Of a stretch of 64,000 nt of DNA, positions 9,707 through 18,597 are shown piece by piece. The notes beneath the pieces were generated by a model. The model was given only the letters and a program-made list of their open reading frames with translations. It was not told the DNA's origin and ran no database searches. The stretch is from Roseiflexaceae bacterium (GTDB taxonomy: Bacteria > Chloroflexota > Chloroflexia > Chloroflexales > Roseiflexaceae): the NCBI GenBank assembly GCA_947450095.1, contig CANFUF010000002.1, positions 1-64,000 of the forward strand. The letters run 5' to 3'. The position numbers were made by a program, and so were the translations under genes. The first letter of the stretch is position 1. Every line of letters starts with the position of its first letter.

Positions 9707-10258
9707 ATGACTCCCACAAAAACGCGTTGGCAGATTGGTGACGACGCCCCTAATTTGATCATGACAGATGTGCACGGTGTGGCACACGATTTGCAGAGCA
9801 CATGGCAACAGGGTGGCTTGGTGATTTCGTTTTTGCGCCATTTTGGCTGACCGTTTTGTCGCAAGACACTGGCTAGTTTAGCCAGTTTGCAACAGACGCT
9901 TGATCCGCAATTTACGGTGATAGCCGTTGGCATGGGTGATGCCGCCGAGGCCCGAGCTATTGTGCAACAATATGCTCCCAATATCATGTGCATGATTGAC
10001 CAAAACCAACAGGCCTATCAGCAATTTGGCTTGGGGCGGGCCGGGCTCGGGGCGTTTTTTGCACCACAAGTGGCTATCGAGGCAGTCAAAATTACCCGGG
10101 AGGGGTATGGTGCTGGTGCCCCGATTGGTGGCGATGTGATGCAGATGCCGGGGACATTTGTAGTGGATCGCAGCGGCCATTTCACATTGACATATTATAG
10201 CCGCAGCATTGCAGATCATCCCAGTGATGACAAGGTACAGGCGGCGTTGCTTGGGTAA
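9707..10258 (+). CDS. Selenocysteine-containing thioredoxin-fold (AhpC/TSA, Prx-like2) protein
   Basis: Read through the TGA at 9848-9850, this is a 183-residue thioredoxin-fold redox protein. The segment FLRHFG-U-PFCRK puts selenocysteine 48 and Cys51 in a UxxC motif, where Cys homologues of the peroxiredoxin-like (AhpC-TSA_2) family have CPFC. The fold continues after the [23 protein letters not shown] and, near residue 152, the [11 protein letters not shown] segment with its cis-proline. A SECIS-like hairpin lies 10-40 nt past the UGA. Start ATG 9707 follows TTGGAG. A standard gene caller would report only the part from about 9887 and lose the active site. A nonsense mutation is the alternative, but exact placement at the redox Cys plus the hairpin argues against it. 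It probably reduces peroxides or disulfides in the cytoplasm. Confidence 0.85.
9848..9850 (+). other. Recoded UGA (selenocysteine codon)
   Basis: In-frame TGA at codon 48 (141 nt after the A of the ATG). Flanking codons give HFG-U-PFC, aligned with the nucleophilic Cys of Cys-containing relatives. Confidence 0.85.
9861..9890 (+). promoter_or_regulatory. Bacterial SECIS-like hairpin
   Basis: A 7-bp perfect upper stem (9868-9874 with 9880-9886) closes a 5-nt loop AGTTT with G in its second position. A 3-nt bulge (9865-9867) and a 4-bp lower stem (9861-9864 with 9887-9890) extend it. The apical loop starts 24 nt after the UGA. These match the known bacterial SECIS requirements: loop about 16-37 nt downstream, G in the first two loop bases. 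Confidence 0.8.
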
Positions 10259-10264
10259 GTGTTG

Positions 10265-10648
10265 ATGAAAAAATACTACTGGTTGCTAGGGTGTCTCGTG
10301 ATTATCGGGGTAGGATTGTGGCTACAGCCACCCCGATATAATTCTTTTGGAGATGCAATCGGGGCTGATTTGCGCCAGCAAGGGATTGCGGTACGCCGCA
10401 TCGAATTGGTACATGCGTGGCCTGACTCTGTCAACACTATTTCGTATGGAGCCAATTTGCGCGTGACACTCATGAGTGGGCGGGTGGTTTGGGGCCGCCT
10501 CGAATGTCAGCATTTGACGCAAAATTGTACCTATCAAGTGAACATGAACGATATGGGACGGAGAGCGCTTCTCGACTTGGTGGATGGCATATCATGGCCA
10601 CAGCAAATTGTTCAGTTGATTACTCAAATAATCAAAGAATTTCATTAA
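10265..10648 (+). CDS. Small exported or membrane-anchored protein of unknown function
   Basis: A 127-residue protein starting MKKYYWLLG with one hydrophobic helix (about residues 4-21) and no lipobox, so it is either secreted or signal-anchored. The rest is a small soluble domain with two cysteines in RLECQHLTQNCTYQ that could form a disulfide outside the cell. I do not recognise a family. It follows the selenoprotein by 6 nt and is probably cotranscribed, which hints at a link with envelope redox chemistry but nothing more. GTG 10259 is an alternative start. Confidence 0.6.
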   Translation: MKKYYWLLGCLVIIGVGLWLQPPRYNSFGDAIGADLRQQGIAVRRIELVHAWPDSVNTISYGANLRVTLMSGRVVWGRLECQHLTQNCTYQVNMNDMGRRALLDLVDGISWPQQIVQLITQIIKEFH

Positions 10649-10949
10649 AATTTGGTAAAGTGCGATGATAATGTGGTAATTATTTAGTGTGTTTGGTGTG
10701 TATAAATCAACTCATTAGATGTGTTTTTGGGCATAATAATCACAAAAAAACCGAAACAATAAAATCAAAAATTACTGTTTGACAAACGCAGAGTAGCGTA
10801 ATACAATCATTTTGAGGCCGTAGTTCAGGTTCATTACTTGGATGTCCATCTTCCACAGATGGCAGACGGTTTCAAGCGGAGTACTACAAATTTCGCGCAC
10901 ATGAGTAAGTTACGCAATGTTGCGACCCTCATGTCAAGGAGGAAAATCC
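10649..10949. other. Intergenic region with the importer promoter
   Basis: A 301-nt AT-rich gap. It holds the promoter at 10779-10807 and a 140-nt untranslated leader ending in a strong AAGGAGG ribosome site. No tRNA, riboswitch or clear terminator hairpin was seen. Confidence 0.6.
10779..10807 (+). promoter_or_regulatory. Sigma70-type promoter of the ABC importer operon
   Basis: Perfect -35 TTGACA (10779-10784), 17-nt spacer, -10 TACAAT (10802-10807). Best consensus promoter in the window. Confidence 0.8.
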
Positions 10950-13115
10950 ATGAGTGCAAAGCTGCATCGTCGCAATTTCTTGCGACTGTCAGCAATGGGT
11001 GCTGCAAGTGCCGCAATTGTCGCCTGTGGCGGCAATACGGGTACTGCAAGCAACACTGCTGCCGAGCCCACCAAGGCTGAAGAAGCCAAACTCCAACCCA
11101 CTACCCCACCCGTAGCCACGGCCATTCCTGCAGTCCAGACGACCTTCAAACAGTCACCGTCATTGGACAAGGACGTAACAGATGGCAAGCTTCCCAATGT
11201 GGATGCCCGTTTGCCCAAGTCACCCTACACGCCACCACACGTGTGGTTGACCGTCGGTAAGTACGGCGGCAAGCTCCGCAAGACCTACGCCAACACCTGG
11301 GGTATTGCTGGCTTCCAACAAGAGTCAATGTATGGTCATTCGATCCTGCGTTACTTGAAGGACGGCTTAGCAATCGGACCTGGATTGGCCGAGAGCTGGG
11401 AAGCAACTCCTGACGCCACCAAGTGGACATTCAAGTTCCGCGAGGGCCTGAAGTGGTCAGATGGTCAGCCATGGACCGTGGCCGACATCATGTACTGGTG
11501 GGAGAGCATGGTCGGTGGTAACGGTAAAGAAGCCACCTTCCCCGCTGGTCTCAAGCCGGTCGAAGGTCCCCCCGACGAAGCCCGTTCGGGTAAGGGTACT
11601 TTGGTCAAAATCAACAAAGTTGATGATTTCACCATGGAAATGGTATTTGACGCCCCAGCTCCGTTGACTGCTGACCGCATTGCGATGTGGGTCAATGCCG
11701 GTATCGGACCGCGCTGGATGGCTCCTGCCCATTACATGGAGCAATTCAACCCTGTGTTGCACCCAGACAAGAACAAAGACTGGGAAATGCACTCAAAGAA
11801 GGTTGACTTCATCAATCCTGACTTGCCCCGCATGTCGGGTTGGTACTTGACCAAATACGAAGACGGTGTCCGCACCGTGTGGGAACGGAACCCATATTAC
11901 TGGTGTGTTGACTCACAAGGTCAGCAATTGCCGTACATCGATTCTGTCGAAATCGCCTATGTGAAGGACAAGGAATCAGAGAAGTTGGCTTACCTCAACG
12001 GTCAAGTCGATCATGCTCACTTCCATAGCCAAACACTCGGCGACATCAAGGACTTCAAGGATGGCGCTGCCAAGAGCAACTTGAATGTATTGTTCTGGGA
12101 CTCGGGTTCGGGTACCGGTTCAATGTACTTCTTCAACTTCGACTACAAGGATGCCAAGCTCCGCGCCGCATTCCGCGATCCGAAGTTCCGCCAAGCCTTG
12201 TCACATGCCTATGATCGTGCCGACGTCCAAAAGGCCGTCTACTTCGGTCTCGGTGAGTTGTCGAACGGTACCATGAGCCCCAAGGCGATTGAGTACAACT
12301 TCAACGACGAAGCCAAGAAGCGCTACGCTGAATGGCGCGACAGTTACATCAAGTATGATGTTGCTACTGCCGAAAAGATGCTTGACGATGCCGGTTACAA
12401 AAAAGGCAAAGATGGCAAGCGCACCTTGACTGATGGGAGCCCGTTGCAGATTCTCGTGACCTACCCGGCCGACGAGAGCCCCAACGGCGAGCATTTGCAG
12501 AAGAACGAGCGCTTGATCAAAAACTGGCAAGCAATTGGTATCGACTGTGTGCTTACCCCGATTCCTAACAAGGAATACGACGACAAGTGGCATGCCGGCG
12601 ATATCATGATGAAGACGGCTTGGGAAGTCGGCGACGGCCCCAACCACCTTGTCTACCCACAATGGGTTGTGCCGATCGAAGGCGACCGCTGGGCACCTGT
12701 CCACGGTAAGGGCTACGACGTGCGCGGTACCGCCACCGAGAAAGAAGAAGGCGATGTCGATCCATGGGCCCGCAAGCCAGCCCGCTTGCAACCCACCGAC
12801 AAAGACTTCGATCCGGTAATTGGTAAGATTTTTGACGTCTATGACAAGACCAAGGTCGAGCCAGATGTCATGAAGCGTCACCAAATGGTGTGGGACATGA
12901 TCAAGATCCACGTGGAGAGCGGTCCGTTCTTCTCGGGTACGATCACCAATCAACCCCGCATTATCTTGGCTCACACCGAGCTCAAGAACGTCCCAACTCG
13001 TGACGATTTGGCCAAGGAAGGTATGGGCGGTTTTGTGAACCCCTGGATCATTCCTGCACCGGCCACCTACGATCCCGAGACCTGGTTCTGGGACGACGCC
13101 ACCAAGCACGCCTAA
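10950..13115 (+). CDS. ABC importer substrate-binding lipoprotein, family 5 (peptide/oligosaccharide)
   Basis: A 721-residue solute-binding protein. The N-terminus HRRNFLRLSAMG looks like a twin-arginine signal and is followed by a lipobox ending at Cys26, so it is probably a Tat-exported lipoprotein. A Ser/Thr/Pro linker to about residue 90 precedes the SBP_bac_5 fold (WTFKFREGLKWSDGQPWTVADI is the family hallmark region). At 721 residues it is larger than DppA/OppA (about 530) and resembles the long forms often linked to oligosaccharides. Start ATG 10950 is set by AAGGAGG at 10937-10943. It heads a five-gene operon with two permeases and two ATPases. Codon use leans to C-ending codons, suggesting high expression. 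Confidence 0.92.
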   Translation: MSAKLHRRNFLRLSAMGAASAAIVACGGNTGTASNTAAEPTKAEEAKLQPTTPPVATAIPAVQTTFKQSPSLDKDVTDGKLPNVDARLPKSPYTPPHVWLTVGKYGGKLRKTYANTWGIAGFQQESMYGHSILRYLKDGLAIGPGLAESWEATPDATKWTFKFREGLKWSDGQPWTVADIMYWWESMVGGNGKEATFPAGLKPVEGPPDEARSGKGTLVKINKVDDFTMEMVFDAPAPLTADRIAMWVNAGIGPRWMAPAHYMEQFNPVLHPDKNKDWEMHSKKVDFINPDLPRMSGWYLTKYEDGVRTVWERNPYYWCVDSQGQQLPYIDSVEIAYVKDKESEKLAYLNGQVDHAHFHSQTLGDIKDFKDGAAKSNLNVLFWDSGSGTGSMYFFNFDYKDAKLRAAFRDPKFRQALSHAYDRADVQKAVYFGLGELSNGTMSPKAIEYNFNDEAKKRYAEWRDSYIKYDVATAEKMLDDAGYKKGKDGKRTLTDGSPLQILVTYPADESPNGEHLQKNERLIKNWQAIGIDCVLTPIPNKEYDDKWHAGDIMMKTAWEVGDGPNHLVYPQWVVPIEGDRWAPVHGKGYDVRGTATEKEEGDVDPWARKPARLQPTDKDFDPVIGKIFDVYDKTKVEPDVMKRHQMVWDMIKIHVESGPFFSGTITNQPRIILAHTELKNVPTRDDLAKEGMGGFVNPWIIPAPATYDPETWFWDDATKHA

Positions 13116-13122
13116 TAGTCCA

Positions 13123-13168
13123 TGTGGCTTTGCCACACAAGAGTACGGGTGGCAACACCCGTACTCTT
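13123..13168 (+). other. Two intercistronic hairpins after the binding-protein gene
   Basis: A 6-bp stem (13123-13128 with 13132-13137, loop TTT) and a 13-bp perfect stem (13139-13151 with 13156-13168, loop GCAA), with no U-run. Such structures commonly stabilise the upstream binding-protein mRNA or attenuate into the permease genes. Confidence 0.65.
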
Positions 13169-13240
13169 CCCCTACCTCAACCCCCACTCTTTCACTTTCA
13201 AATGGGCATTGTGGCCTGTAACCCAAAGCGGGAGCGACGC

Positions 13241-14224
13241 ATGCTGAACTATATCGCGCGGCGGCTCATCAACATGATAGTGCTGCTCGTTGCTGTTTCA
13301 TTTATTGGATTTTTTATTATTCAGTTGCCACCCGGAACGATTCTTGATGTGCAGTTACAAAAACTGCGTCAAATGGGTGGTGATGTGCCCCGTGACCAAA
13401 TCAAAGCACTCGAACTGCGTTACGGTATCAACGATCCGTTTGTAGTGAAGTATTGGAAATGGGTGCAACGCTCAGCATCAGGTGACTTCGGCACATCGTA
13501 TTTAACAGACCAATCAGTTGGTGAACGTATTTGGGGTCGTCTGAGTGTTTCGCTTGGACTGTCATTATTTGCGTTGATATTTACGTGGTTGGTATCAATC
13601 CCCATCGGTGTTTATTCGGCAACCCACCGCTATACAACCCCTGACTACATCGTGACATTTATCCAATTTATTGGTTTGGCTATCCCTGGATTTTTGTTGG
13701 CGCTAATTATTCTTATTTTTGCCACCCGCTATTTTAATCAACAAGTCGGTGGAATCAACTCGAGCGAATTCATGGATCAGTCGATGAGTTTTGCAAAATT
13801 CATGGACATGGTGCGCCATTTGTGGATTGCAGTGCTGGTATTAGCGTTTGGTGCGACTGCCGGCCTGACCCGCGTCATGCGTGCTAATTTGCTCGACGTT
13901 TTGAACATGCAGTATATTCAGACTGCACGTGCCAAAGGTCTTGACGAAGCTGTCGTGATCTGGAAACATGCGGTTCGTAATGCGATACATCCGCTCGTCA
14001 TGTCTTTGGGTACGTTATTGCCAGCACTGGTTGTCGGGGAAACATTGGTTGCGCAGGTGTTGAGTTTGCCTACCATCGGCCCGATGTATCTTGATGCCTT
14101 GCGTGCCGAAGACATGTACCTAGCCGGGACTATTTTGGTGATGTTGTCGGCGTTGTTGTTAGTCGGCAATTTGCTGGCAGACCTGTTGTTGGCGTGGGTT
14201 GACCCCCGCATCCGCTTGGAGTAG
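13241..14224 (+). CDS. ABC importer permease, DppB-like
   Basis: A 327-residue inner-membrane subunit. It begins MLNYIARRLINMIVLL, the typical amphipathic start of DppB/OppB proteins, and has about six transmembrane segments. The EAA loop that docks the ATPase reads YIQTARAKGLDEAVVIWKHA near residue 230. Start ATG 13241 follows GGGAG. Longer upstream frames run back into the binding-protein gene and its hairpins and are not used. Pairs with the next gene to form the translocation pore. Confidence 0.93.
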   Translation: MLNYIARRLINMIVLLVAVSFIGFFIIQLPPGTILDVQLQKLRQMGGDVPRDQIKALELRYGINDPFVVKYWKWVQRSASGDFGTSYLTDQSVGERIWGRLSVSLGLSLFALIFTWLVSIPIGVYSATHRYTTPDYIVTFIQFIGLAIPGFLLALIILIFATRYFNQQVGGINSSEFMDQSMSFAKFMDMVRHLWIAVLVLAFGATAGLTRVMRANLLDVLNMQYIQTARAKGLDEAVVIWKHAVRNAIHPLVMSLGTLLPALVVGETLVAQVLSLPTIGPMYLDALRAEDMYLAGTILVMLSALLLVGNLLADLLLAWVDPRIRLE

Positions 14225-14243
14225 AGAGAGAAAGGGTACCGTA

Positions 14244-15356
14244 ATGGCAGTCGATGCTACTCAACTCCCACACACTACAGCGACGCAGGTTGAAGATGTC
14301 GGTCAAATCCCTCAGTGGCAACTGATGGTGCGCCGCTTCCGCAAAAGTAAGCTGTCGGTTGGTGGAATGTATGTCTTGATTGTGATGTATACCATCATGT
14401 TGTTTTCGGATTTTTTGGCGCCATACGACCATAATCGGTTGGATTCAAATTATGCCTGGGGTCCGCCGTCACAGGTCAAAACAGTGAATGGTCAGCTTTC
14501 CACTTTTGCACTGAAACAAACCTTGGATACGGAACGGTTGCAATGGTTGTATGTGGTTGACGAAAGTCACCCGTTGCCGATTCATTTTTTTGTGCAAGGG
14601 TATGAATACCACTTTTTGGGAATTTTCCCAAGTAAACTCCATTTATTTGGTGTTGAAGACGGTTTTCAAATTAATTTGCTGGGTGCAGACAAAGACGGTA
14701 AAGACGTATTGTCGCGGTTGCTCAAGGGTAGTCAAATATCATTGACATTAGGGTTTGTGGGTGTGGTCATTTCCGTTATCATTGGCTCAATTGTCGGTAC
14801 CGCATCAGGGTATTTTGGCGGTGCCATCGACAATATGATTCAACGGGTGATTGAATTACTCCGTTCATTCCCTGATATTCCGTTGTTTTTGAGCCTGGCT
14901 GCAGCGTTGCCACAAAATGCCCCTGTTGAGGTGCGATTCTTTTTGATTACCATGATTATTGCGGTAATCGGCTGGACAGGGTTGGCTCGTGAAGTACGTG
15001 GTAAGGTCATGTCGTACCGGAACGCTGATTATACTGCGGCATCGGTGGCTGCTGGTGGTTCGCACTGGCACATTATTACCCGTCACCTTATCCCCAATTC
15101 ACTAAGCCATATTATTGTGGTCGGTACATTGGCAATCCCCGCTGCGATTGGTTCCGAAACAGCCTTGAGTTTTCTTGGCTTAGGAATTTTGCCGCCGGCA
15201 GTATCGTGGGGTGTGATGGTCCGTGATGCGCAGACGATTGAAGCTATTACGACGTATCCATGGATGTTGTTACCCGTCTTGGTACTGATTATTACCGTAC
15301 TTAGCTTCTATCTATTGGGTGACGGTATCCGTGATGCCGTTGATCCGTACGCCTAG
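14244..15356 (+). CDS. ABC importer permease, DppC-like
   Basis: A 370-residue second pore subunit. After a cytoplasmic tail and a first helix (about 44-64) there is an unusually long external segment of about 95 residues before the GADKDGKDVLSRLLKGSQISL motif that opens the core domain. The EAA loop is seen at DYTAASVAAGGSHWHIITRH. Usual DppC proteins are about 300 residues, and the external insert accounts for the extra length; it may contact the large binding protein. AGAGAAAGG precedes ATG 14244 by a suitable gap. Lies 19 nt after the DppB-like gene. Confidence 0.92.
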   Translation: MAVDATQLPHTTATQVEDVGQIPQWQLMVRRFRKSKLSVGGMYVLIVMYTIMLFSDFLAPYDHNRLDSNYAWGPPSQVKTVNGQLSTFALKQTLDTERLQWLYVVDESHPLPIHFFVQGYEYHFLGIFPSKLHLFGVEDGFQINLLGADKDGKDVLSRLLKGSQISLTLGFVGVVISVIIGSIVGTASGYFGGAIDNMIQRVIELLRSFPDIPLFLSLAAALPQNAPVEVRFFLITMIIAVIGWTGLAREVRGKVMSYRNADYTAASVAAGGSHWHIITRHLIPNSLSHIIVVGTLAIPAAIGSETALSFLGLGILPPAVSWGVMVRDAQTIEAITTYPWMLLPVLVLIITVLSFYLLGDGIRDAVDPYA

Positions 15357-15366
15357 GAGATCGCAC

Positions 15367-16389
15367 ATGACGAATCAATCAACGACGACGACCACTGATG
15401 ATGTGGTACGAGTAGAAGATCTCAAAGTTAATTTTTATACGCAACTGGGTGTGGTACGCGCCCTCAATGGGGTGAGTTTCAATATCCCACGGGGTAAGGT
15501 GTTGGGCATTGTGGGTGAGTCGGGTTGTGGCAAAAGCATCACCGGCATGTCGATTATGCAGTTGGTGGCGAGTGCTGGCAAAACCGAAGGTGGCAAAATC
15601 CTTTTTAATGAATCTGCAGGTGGCAACCAGGTAAACATTCTCGATTATGAGCGCAATAGTCCCGAAATGCGCAAGATTCGGGGTAACAACATTTCGATGA
15701 TTTTCCAAGAGCCGATGTCATCGTTGAATCCGTGTTACACAATCAGTGATCAAATCGAAGAAGCGATTCGCTTGCATCAGACAAATGACAATGTCGAATC
15801 ACGTAAGCGGGCGATTGATGTGTTGACCAAGGTTGGCATGCCTAACCCCGACCGTATTGCTGATTCGTTCCCACATGAATTATCGGGTGGGATGCGCCAA
15901 CGCGCCATGATTGCCATGGCGTTGTCGTGCACCCCAACGTTGCTGATTGCCGATGAGCCGACCACCGCACTTGATGTCACCACCGAAGCCAGTATTTTGG
16001 ATTTGATGCGTGAATTACAGAGCGAAATCGGTACATCCATCATGTTCATCACCCACAACATGGGTGTAGTTGCGCAAATGTGTGATGAAGTTGCGGTAAT
16101 GTACTTAGGGCGGGTAGTCGAACGGGCGACGGTTGATGATATTTTTTATGAACCACGACACCCGTACACCATTGCGTTGTTGCAATCTATCCCGCGTTTG
16201 GGTCGTACCAAAGGGCGACTTGCTTCTATCGAAGGAAGTGTGCCCGATCCCTATTCACGGGTAAGTGGTTGTCCCTTCCACCCCCGTTGCCCGGTGGCGA
16301 TCAAGGGTGTCTGTGATACGATTCTCCCCGAAGAAACCATCGTCGATGCAGCCAAGGGTCACACCGTGCGCTGCCACCTATACTCGTGA
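15367..16389 (+). CDS. ABC importer ATPase, DppD-like
   Basis: A 340-residue ATP-binding subunit. Walker A is GESGCGKS, the signature [12 protein letters not shown], Walker [13 protein letters not shown], switch ITHNMG. The C-terminal oligopeptide/dipeptide extension has the cysteine cluster [17 protein letters not shown], which binds a 4Fe-4S cluster in characterised DppD/OppD proteins. Start ATG 15367 follows TAGGAGATCGC closely after the permease stop (10 nt gap). Confidence 0.93.
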   Translation: MTNQSTTTTTDDVVRVEDLKVNFYTQLGVVRALNGVSFNIPRGKVLGIVGESGCGKSITGMSIMQLVASAGKTEGGKILFNESAGGNQVNILDYERNSPEMRKIRGNNISMIFQEPMSSLNPCYTISDQIEEAIRLHQTNDNVESRKRAIDVLTKVGMPNPDRIADSFPHELSGGMRQRAMIAMALSCTPTLLIADEPTTALDVTTEASILDLMRELQSEIGTSIMFITHNMGVVAQMCDEVAVMYLGRVVERATVDDIFYEPRHPYTIALLQSIPRLGRTKGRLASIEGSVPDPYSRVSGCPFHPRCPVAIKGVCDTILPEETIVDAAKGHTVRCHLYS

Positions 16390-16396
16390 GGCGCCC

Positions 16397-17452
16397 ATGA
16401 CGACCGATGATATGTTGCTAGAGGTACGTGGCCTCAAAAAGCACTTTCCTATTCGCTCGGGTTTTTTACGCCGTGTCACCGGGACGGTGAAGGCAGTCGA
16501 CGGGATTGACTTCCACATCAAGAAAGGCGAAACGCTGGGCTTGGTGGGGGAATCGGGATGTGGTAAAAGCACCGCTGGTCGGGCATTACTCCGTTTGCAT
16601 GAACCAACTGCGGGCGAGATTATTTTTAATGATCCGACCCTCGGTAAAGTTGATGTGGCCAAACTTGATCGCACTACCATGCTCAAGTTGCGCCCCAACA
16701 TGCAAATCATCTTCCAAGATCCATTTACTTCACTTAATCCGCGTTTGACGGTTGGTCAAATCGTGGGTGAGCCACTCGAAATCCAGCACCGTGCCTCAGG
16801 GAGTGAGCTCATCGATCGCGTGGCTGAATTGCTCAACGAAGTGGGTATTCGCCCCGAAAACATGTCACGCTACCCTCATGCATTTAGTGGTGGGCAACGC
16901 CAACGCATCGGGATTGCCCGGGCCCTGGCACTCAACCCCAAGTTGATTGTGTGTGATGAGCCGGTATCAGCGCTTGACGTGTCGATTCAAGCCCAAGTTT
17001 TGAATCTGCTCGGTGAACTCCAAGCCAAATACGGTTTAGCGTATTTGTTTGTAGGACACGATTTGAGCGTAATTGAGCATATCTCGGATCGGGTAGCAGT
17101 AATGTATGTCGGCTATATCGTTGAAATGGCCAAAACCGACAAACTCTACTTCACTCCCAAGCATCCGTACACCGAAGCCTTGCTCAACGCCATCCCCAAA
17201 GCAGACCCTCGCATGCGCACCCGTCCGATTCGCTTGCAAGGTGAAGTACCAAGCCCAGCCAATCCACCCAGTGGTTGCTATTTCCACCCCCGTTGTCGCT
17301 ATGCCAAAGATATCTGCAAACAAGAGCGACCGCCGCTCCAAGATATCGGTGATGAGCATTTTGTGGCCTGTCACTTTGCCAAAGAACTCTCGTTGGTTGG
17401 GGTGCAGCCATTGAACGACATCAAGCTCGAAATGCCCGTCAAAAAATCCTAG
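16397..17452 (+). CDS. ABC importer ATPase, DppF-like
   Basis: A 351-residue ATP-binding subunit and partner of the DppD-like protein. Walker [10 protein letters not shown], signature [12 protein letters not shown], Walker [13 protein letters not shown], switch VGHDLS. The C-terminal extension carries [16 protein letters not shown], again the Fe-S cysteine pattern. It begins 7 nt after the preceding stop with only a weak ribosome site, consistent with coupled translation. Last gene of the operon; a strong terminator follows. Confidence 0.93.
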   Translation: MTTDDMLLEVRGLKKHFPIRSGFLRRVTGTVKAVDGIDFHIKKGETLGLVGESGCGKSTAGRALLRLHEPTAGEIIFNDPTLGKVDVAKLDRTTMLKLRPNMQIIFQDPFTSLNPRLTVGQIVGEPLEIQHRASGSELIDRVAELLNEVGIRPENMSRYPHAFSGGQRQRIGIARALALNPKLIVCDEPVSALDVSIQAQVLNLLGELQAKYGLAYLFVGHDLSVIEHISDRVAVMYVGYIVEMAKTDKLYFTPKHPYTEALLNAIPKADPRMRTRPIRLQGEVPSPANPPSGCYFHPRCRYAKDICKQERPPLQDIGDEHFVACHFAKELSLVGVQPLNDIKLEMPVKKS

Positions 17453-17458
17453 AGTAAT

Positions 17459-17503
17459 GCAAAAACGACTCCGAGATGCTTACCATCTCGGAGTCGTTTT
17501 TGC
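17459..17503 (+). terminator. Terminator of the ABC importer operon
   Basis: A 20-bp perfect stem (17459-17478 with 17484-17503), 5-nt loop, with a five-T tract in the 3' arm and five A in the 5' arm. Probably works in both directions. Confidence 0.9.
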
Positions 17504-17533
17504 GTCATAACTGCTCCCAGATTGACAAGAATG

Positions 17534-17542
17534 TGCTACGAT
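17534..17542 (+). promoter_or_regulatory. Extended -10 promoter of the Gfo/Idh gene
   Basis: TGCTACGAT, an extended -10 element, 36 nt before the start codon. A TTGACA at 17522-17527 is too close to pair with it. Confidence 0.45.
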
Positions 17543-17577
17543 AGAACCACGATGATGTGAAGAGCAAGGAGGCTCGT

Positions 17578-18573
17578 ATGAGTGACATTGTACGGATTGG
17601 AATCATTGGATGTGGTGGCATGGCCCGTCATCACGGCCGTATGTTTGATGCCTTGCCGGGTGTCCAGGTAGCAGCTTTGGCCGAACCGTCTGCTGATAAC
17701 CTCGAGCGCTTTATCCGCGAAACAGTCTCAGACAAAACCAAGCTCCCCACCACGTACCACGACTATCACGAGATGCTCAAAAACGAGCGTCTCGATGGCG
17801 TGGTGATTGTGACTCCACATAATCAACACTTCCAACAAACCATAGAAGCGATGAATGCCGGCGCACATGTGTTGGTCGAAAAACCGATGGTAATCGATAC
17901 TGAAGATGCTTTGGCGTTGATCGAGCATTCCGATAAGACCAAAAAAATCTTGTCGGTGGCGTTCCCTGGGCCATTTACGTGCGAATTCCAATATATCCGC
18001 GATATTATCGCCGCTGGCAAATTAGGCAATTTGTCGCTAGTGACGGGCGTGTGTGCCCAGCCTTGGATCCAAACCCAAAAAGGCACGTGGCGCAGTGACC
18101 CGGTCCAATCGGGTGGCGGTAATTTGTATGACAGTGGCGCGCACATGTTTAACGCCATGTTGTATTTGTCGGGACAATCGGTGACGGAAGTCTATGCCTG
18201 TGTCAACAACAAAGGTGAAGCCGTCGACATTGCCGGTACCGTCGTGATGCGCTTTGCCGATGGTACGTTGGGCAGCGCCGCAGTCAGCGGTGATGCCACG
18301 GTATTTGAGCAAGGAATTTATATCCAAGGAACGGGTGGAAGCGTCAAAACCAGCATTTATGGCGGTACGATGGAACATTGGCAGGATGGCCAAATGATTA
18401 AGTACCCCGCAGTGCCTACCACGCAATCCATCCAAGAAAACTTCCGTGAGTGTATTCTTGGGCGTGCCACTTCCCCGAGCCCAGCGTTGTTGGGGTTGCG
18501 GCAGGCACGCCTAATGGATGCTATATATGCTTCGGCAAAACATGGCCAACCGGTGGCCGTGGTCGCAGATTAG
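17578..18573 (+). CDS. Gfo/Idh/MocA-family NAD(P)-dependent oxidoreductase
   Basis: A 331-residue dehydrogenase. The N-terminal Rossmann domain begins VRIGIIGCGGMARHHGRMF with a GxGxxx dinucleotide loop, and the hallmark EKPMVIDTEDA (Lys near residue 102) follows. The C-terminal domain includes GGNLYDSGAHMFNAMLY with the catalytic-region Asp/His pair of this family (D...H near 185-189). Members oxidise sugars, inositols or related polyols. Start ATG 17578 is set by AGGAGG. It is 24 nt upstream of a sugar isomerase-like gene and just behind the ABC importer, so it probably acts on the imported carbohydrate. Exact substrate unknown. Confidence 0.88.
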   Translation: MSDIVRIGIIGCGGMARHHGRMFDALPGVQVAALAEPSADNLERFIRETVSDKTKLPTTYHDYHEMLKNERLDGVVIVTPHNQHFQQTIEAMNAGAHVLVEKPMVIDTEDALALIEHSDKTKKILSVAFPGPFTCEFQYIRDIIAAGKLGNLSLVTGVCAQPWIQTQKGTWRSDPVQSGGGNLYDSGAHMFNAMLYLSGQSVTEVYACVNNKGEAVDIAGTVVMRFADGTLGSAAVSGDATVFEQGIYIQGTGGSVKTSIYGGTMEHWQDGQMIKYPAVPTTQSIQENFRECILGRATSPSPALLGLRQARLMDAIYASAKHGQPVAVVAD

Positions 18574-18597
18574 GTATCGTCAGAGAGGGGTTTTTCC

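Noticed and set aside
9559-9993. N-terminal extension of ilvD to about 705 residues
   Set aside because: It reads antisense through the selenoprotein gene, has no similarity to dehydratases, and a good ribosome site and extended -10 place the start at 9558.
9887-10258. A separate 123-residue gene starting at TTG 9887
   Set aside because: It is the C-terminal part of the selenoprotein after the UGA; TTG 9887 has no ribosome site and sits in the SECIS-like hairpin.
12201-13226. 341-residue open frame opposite the binding-protein gene
   Set aside because: Antisense shadow of a highly expressed gene with strong codon bias; no recognisable domain.
17522-17527. TTGACA as the -35 of the Gfo/Idh promoter
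   Set aside because: Only 9 nt separate it from the TACGAT -10; no -10-like hexamer lies at 16-18 nt.
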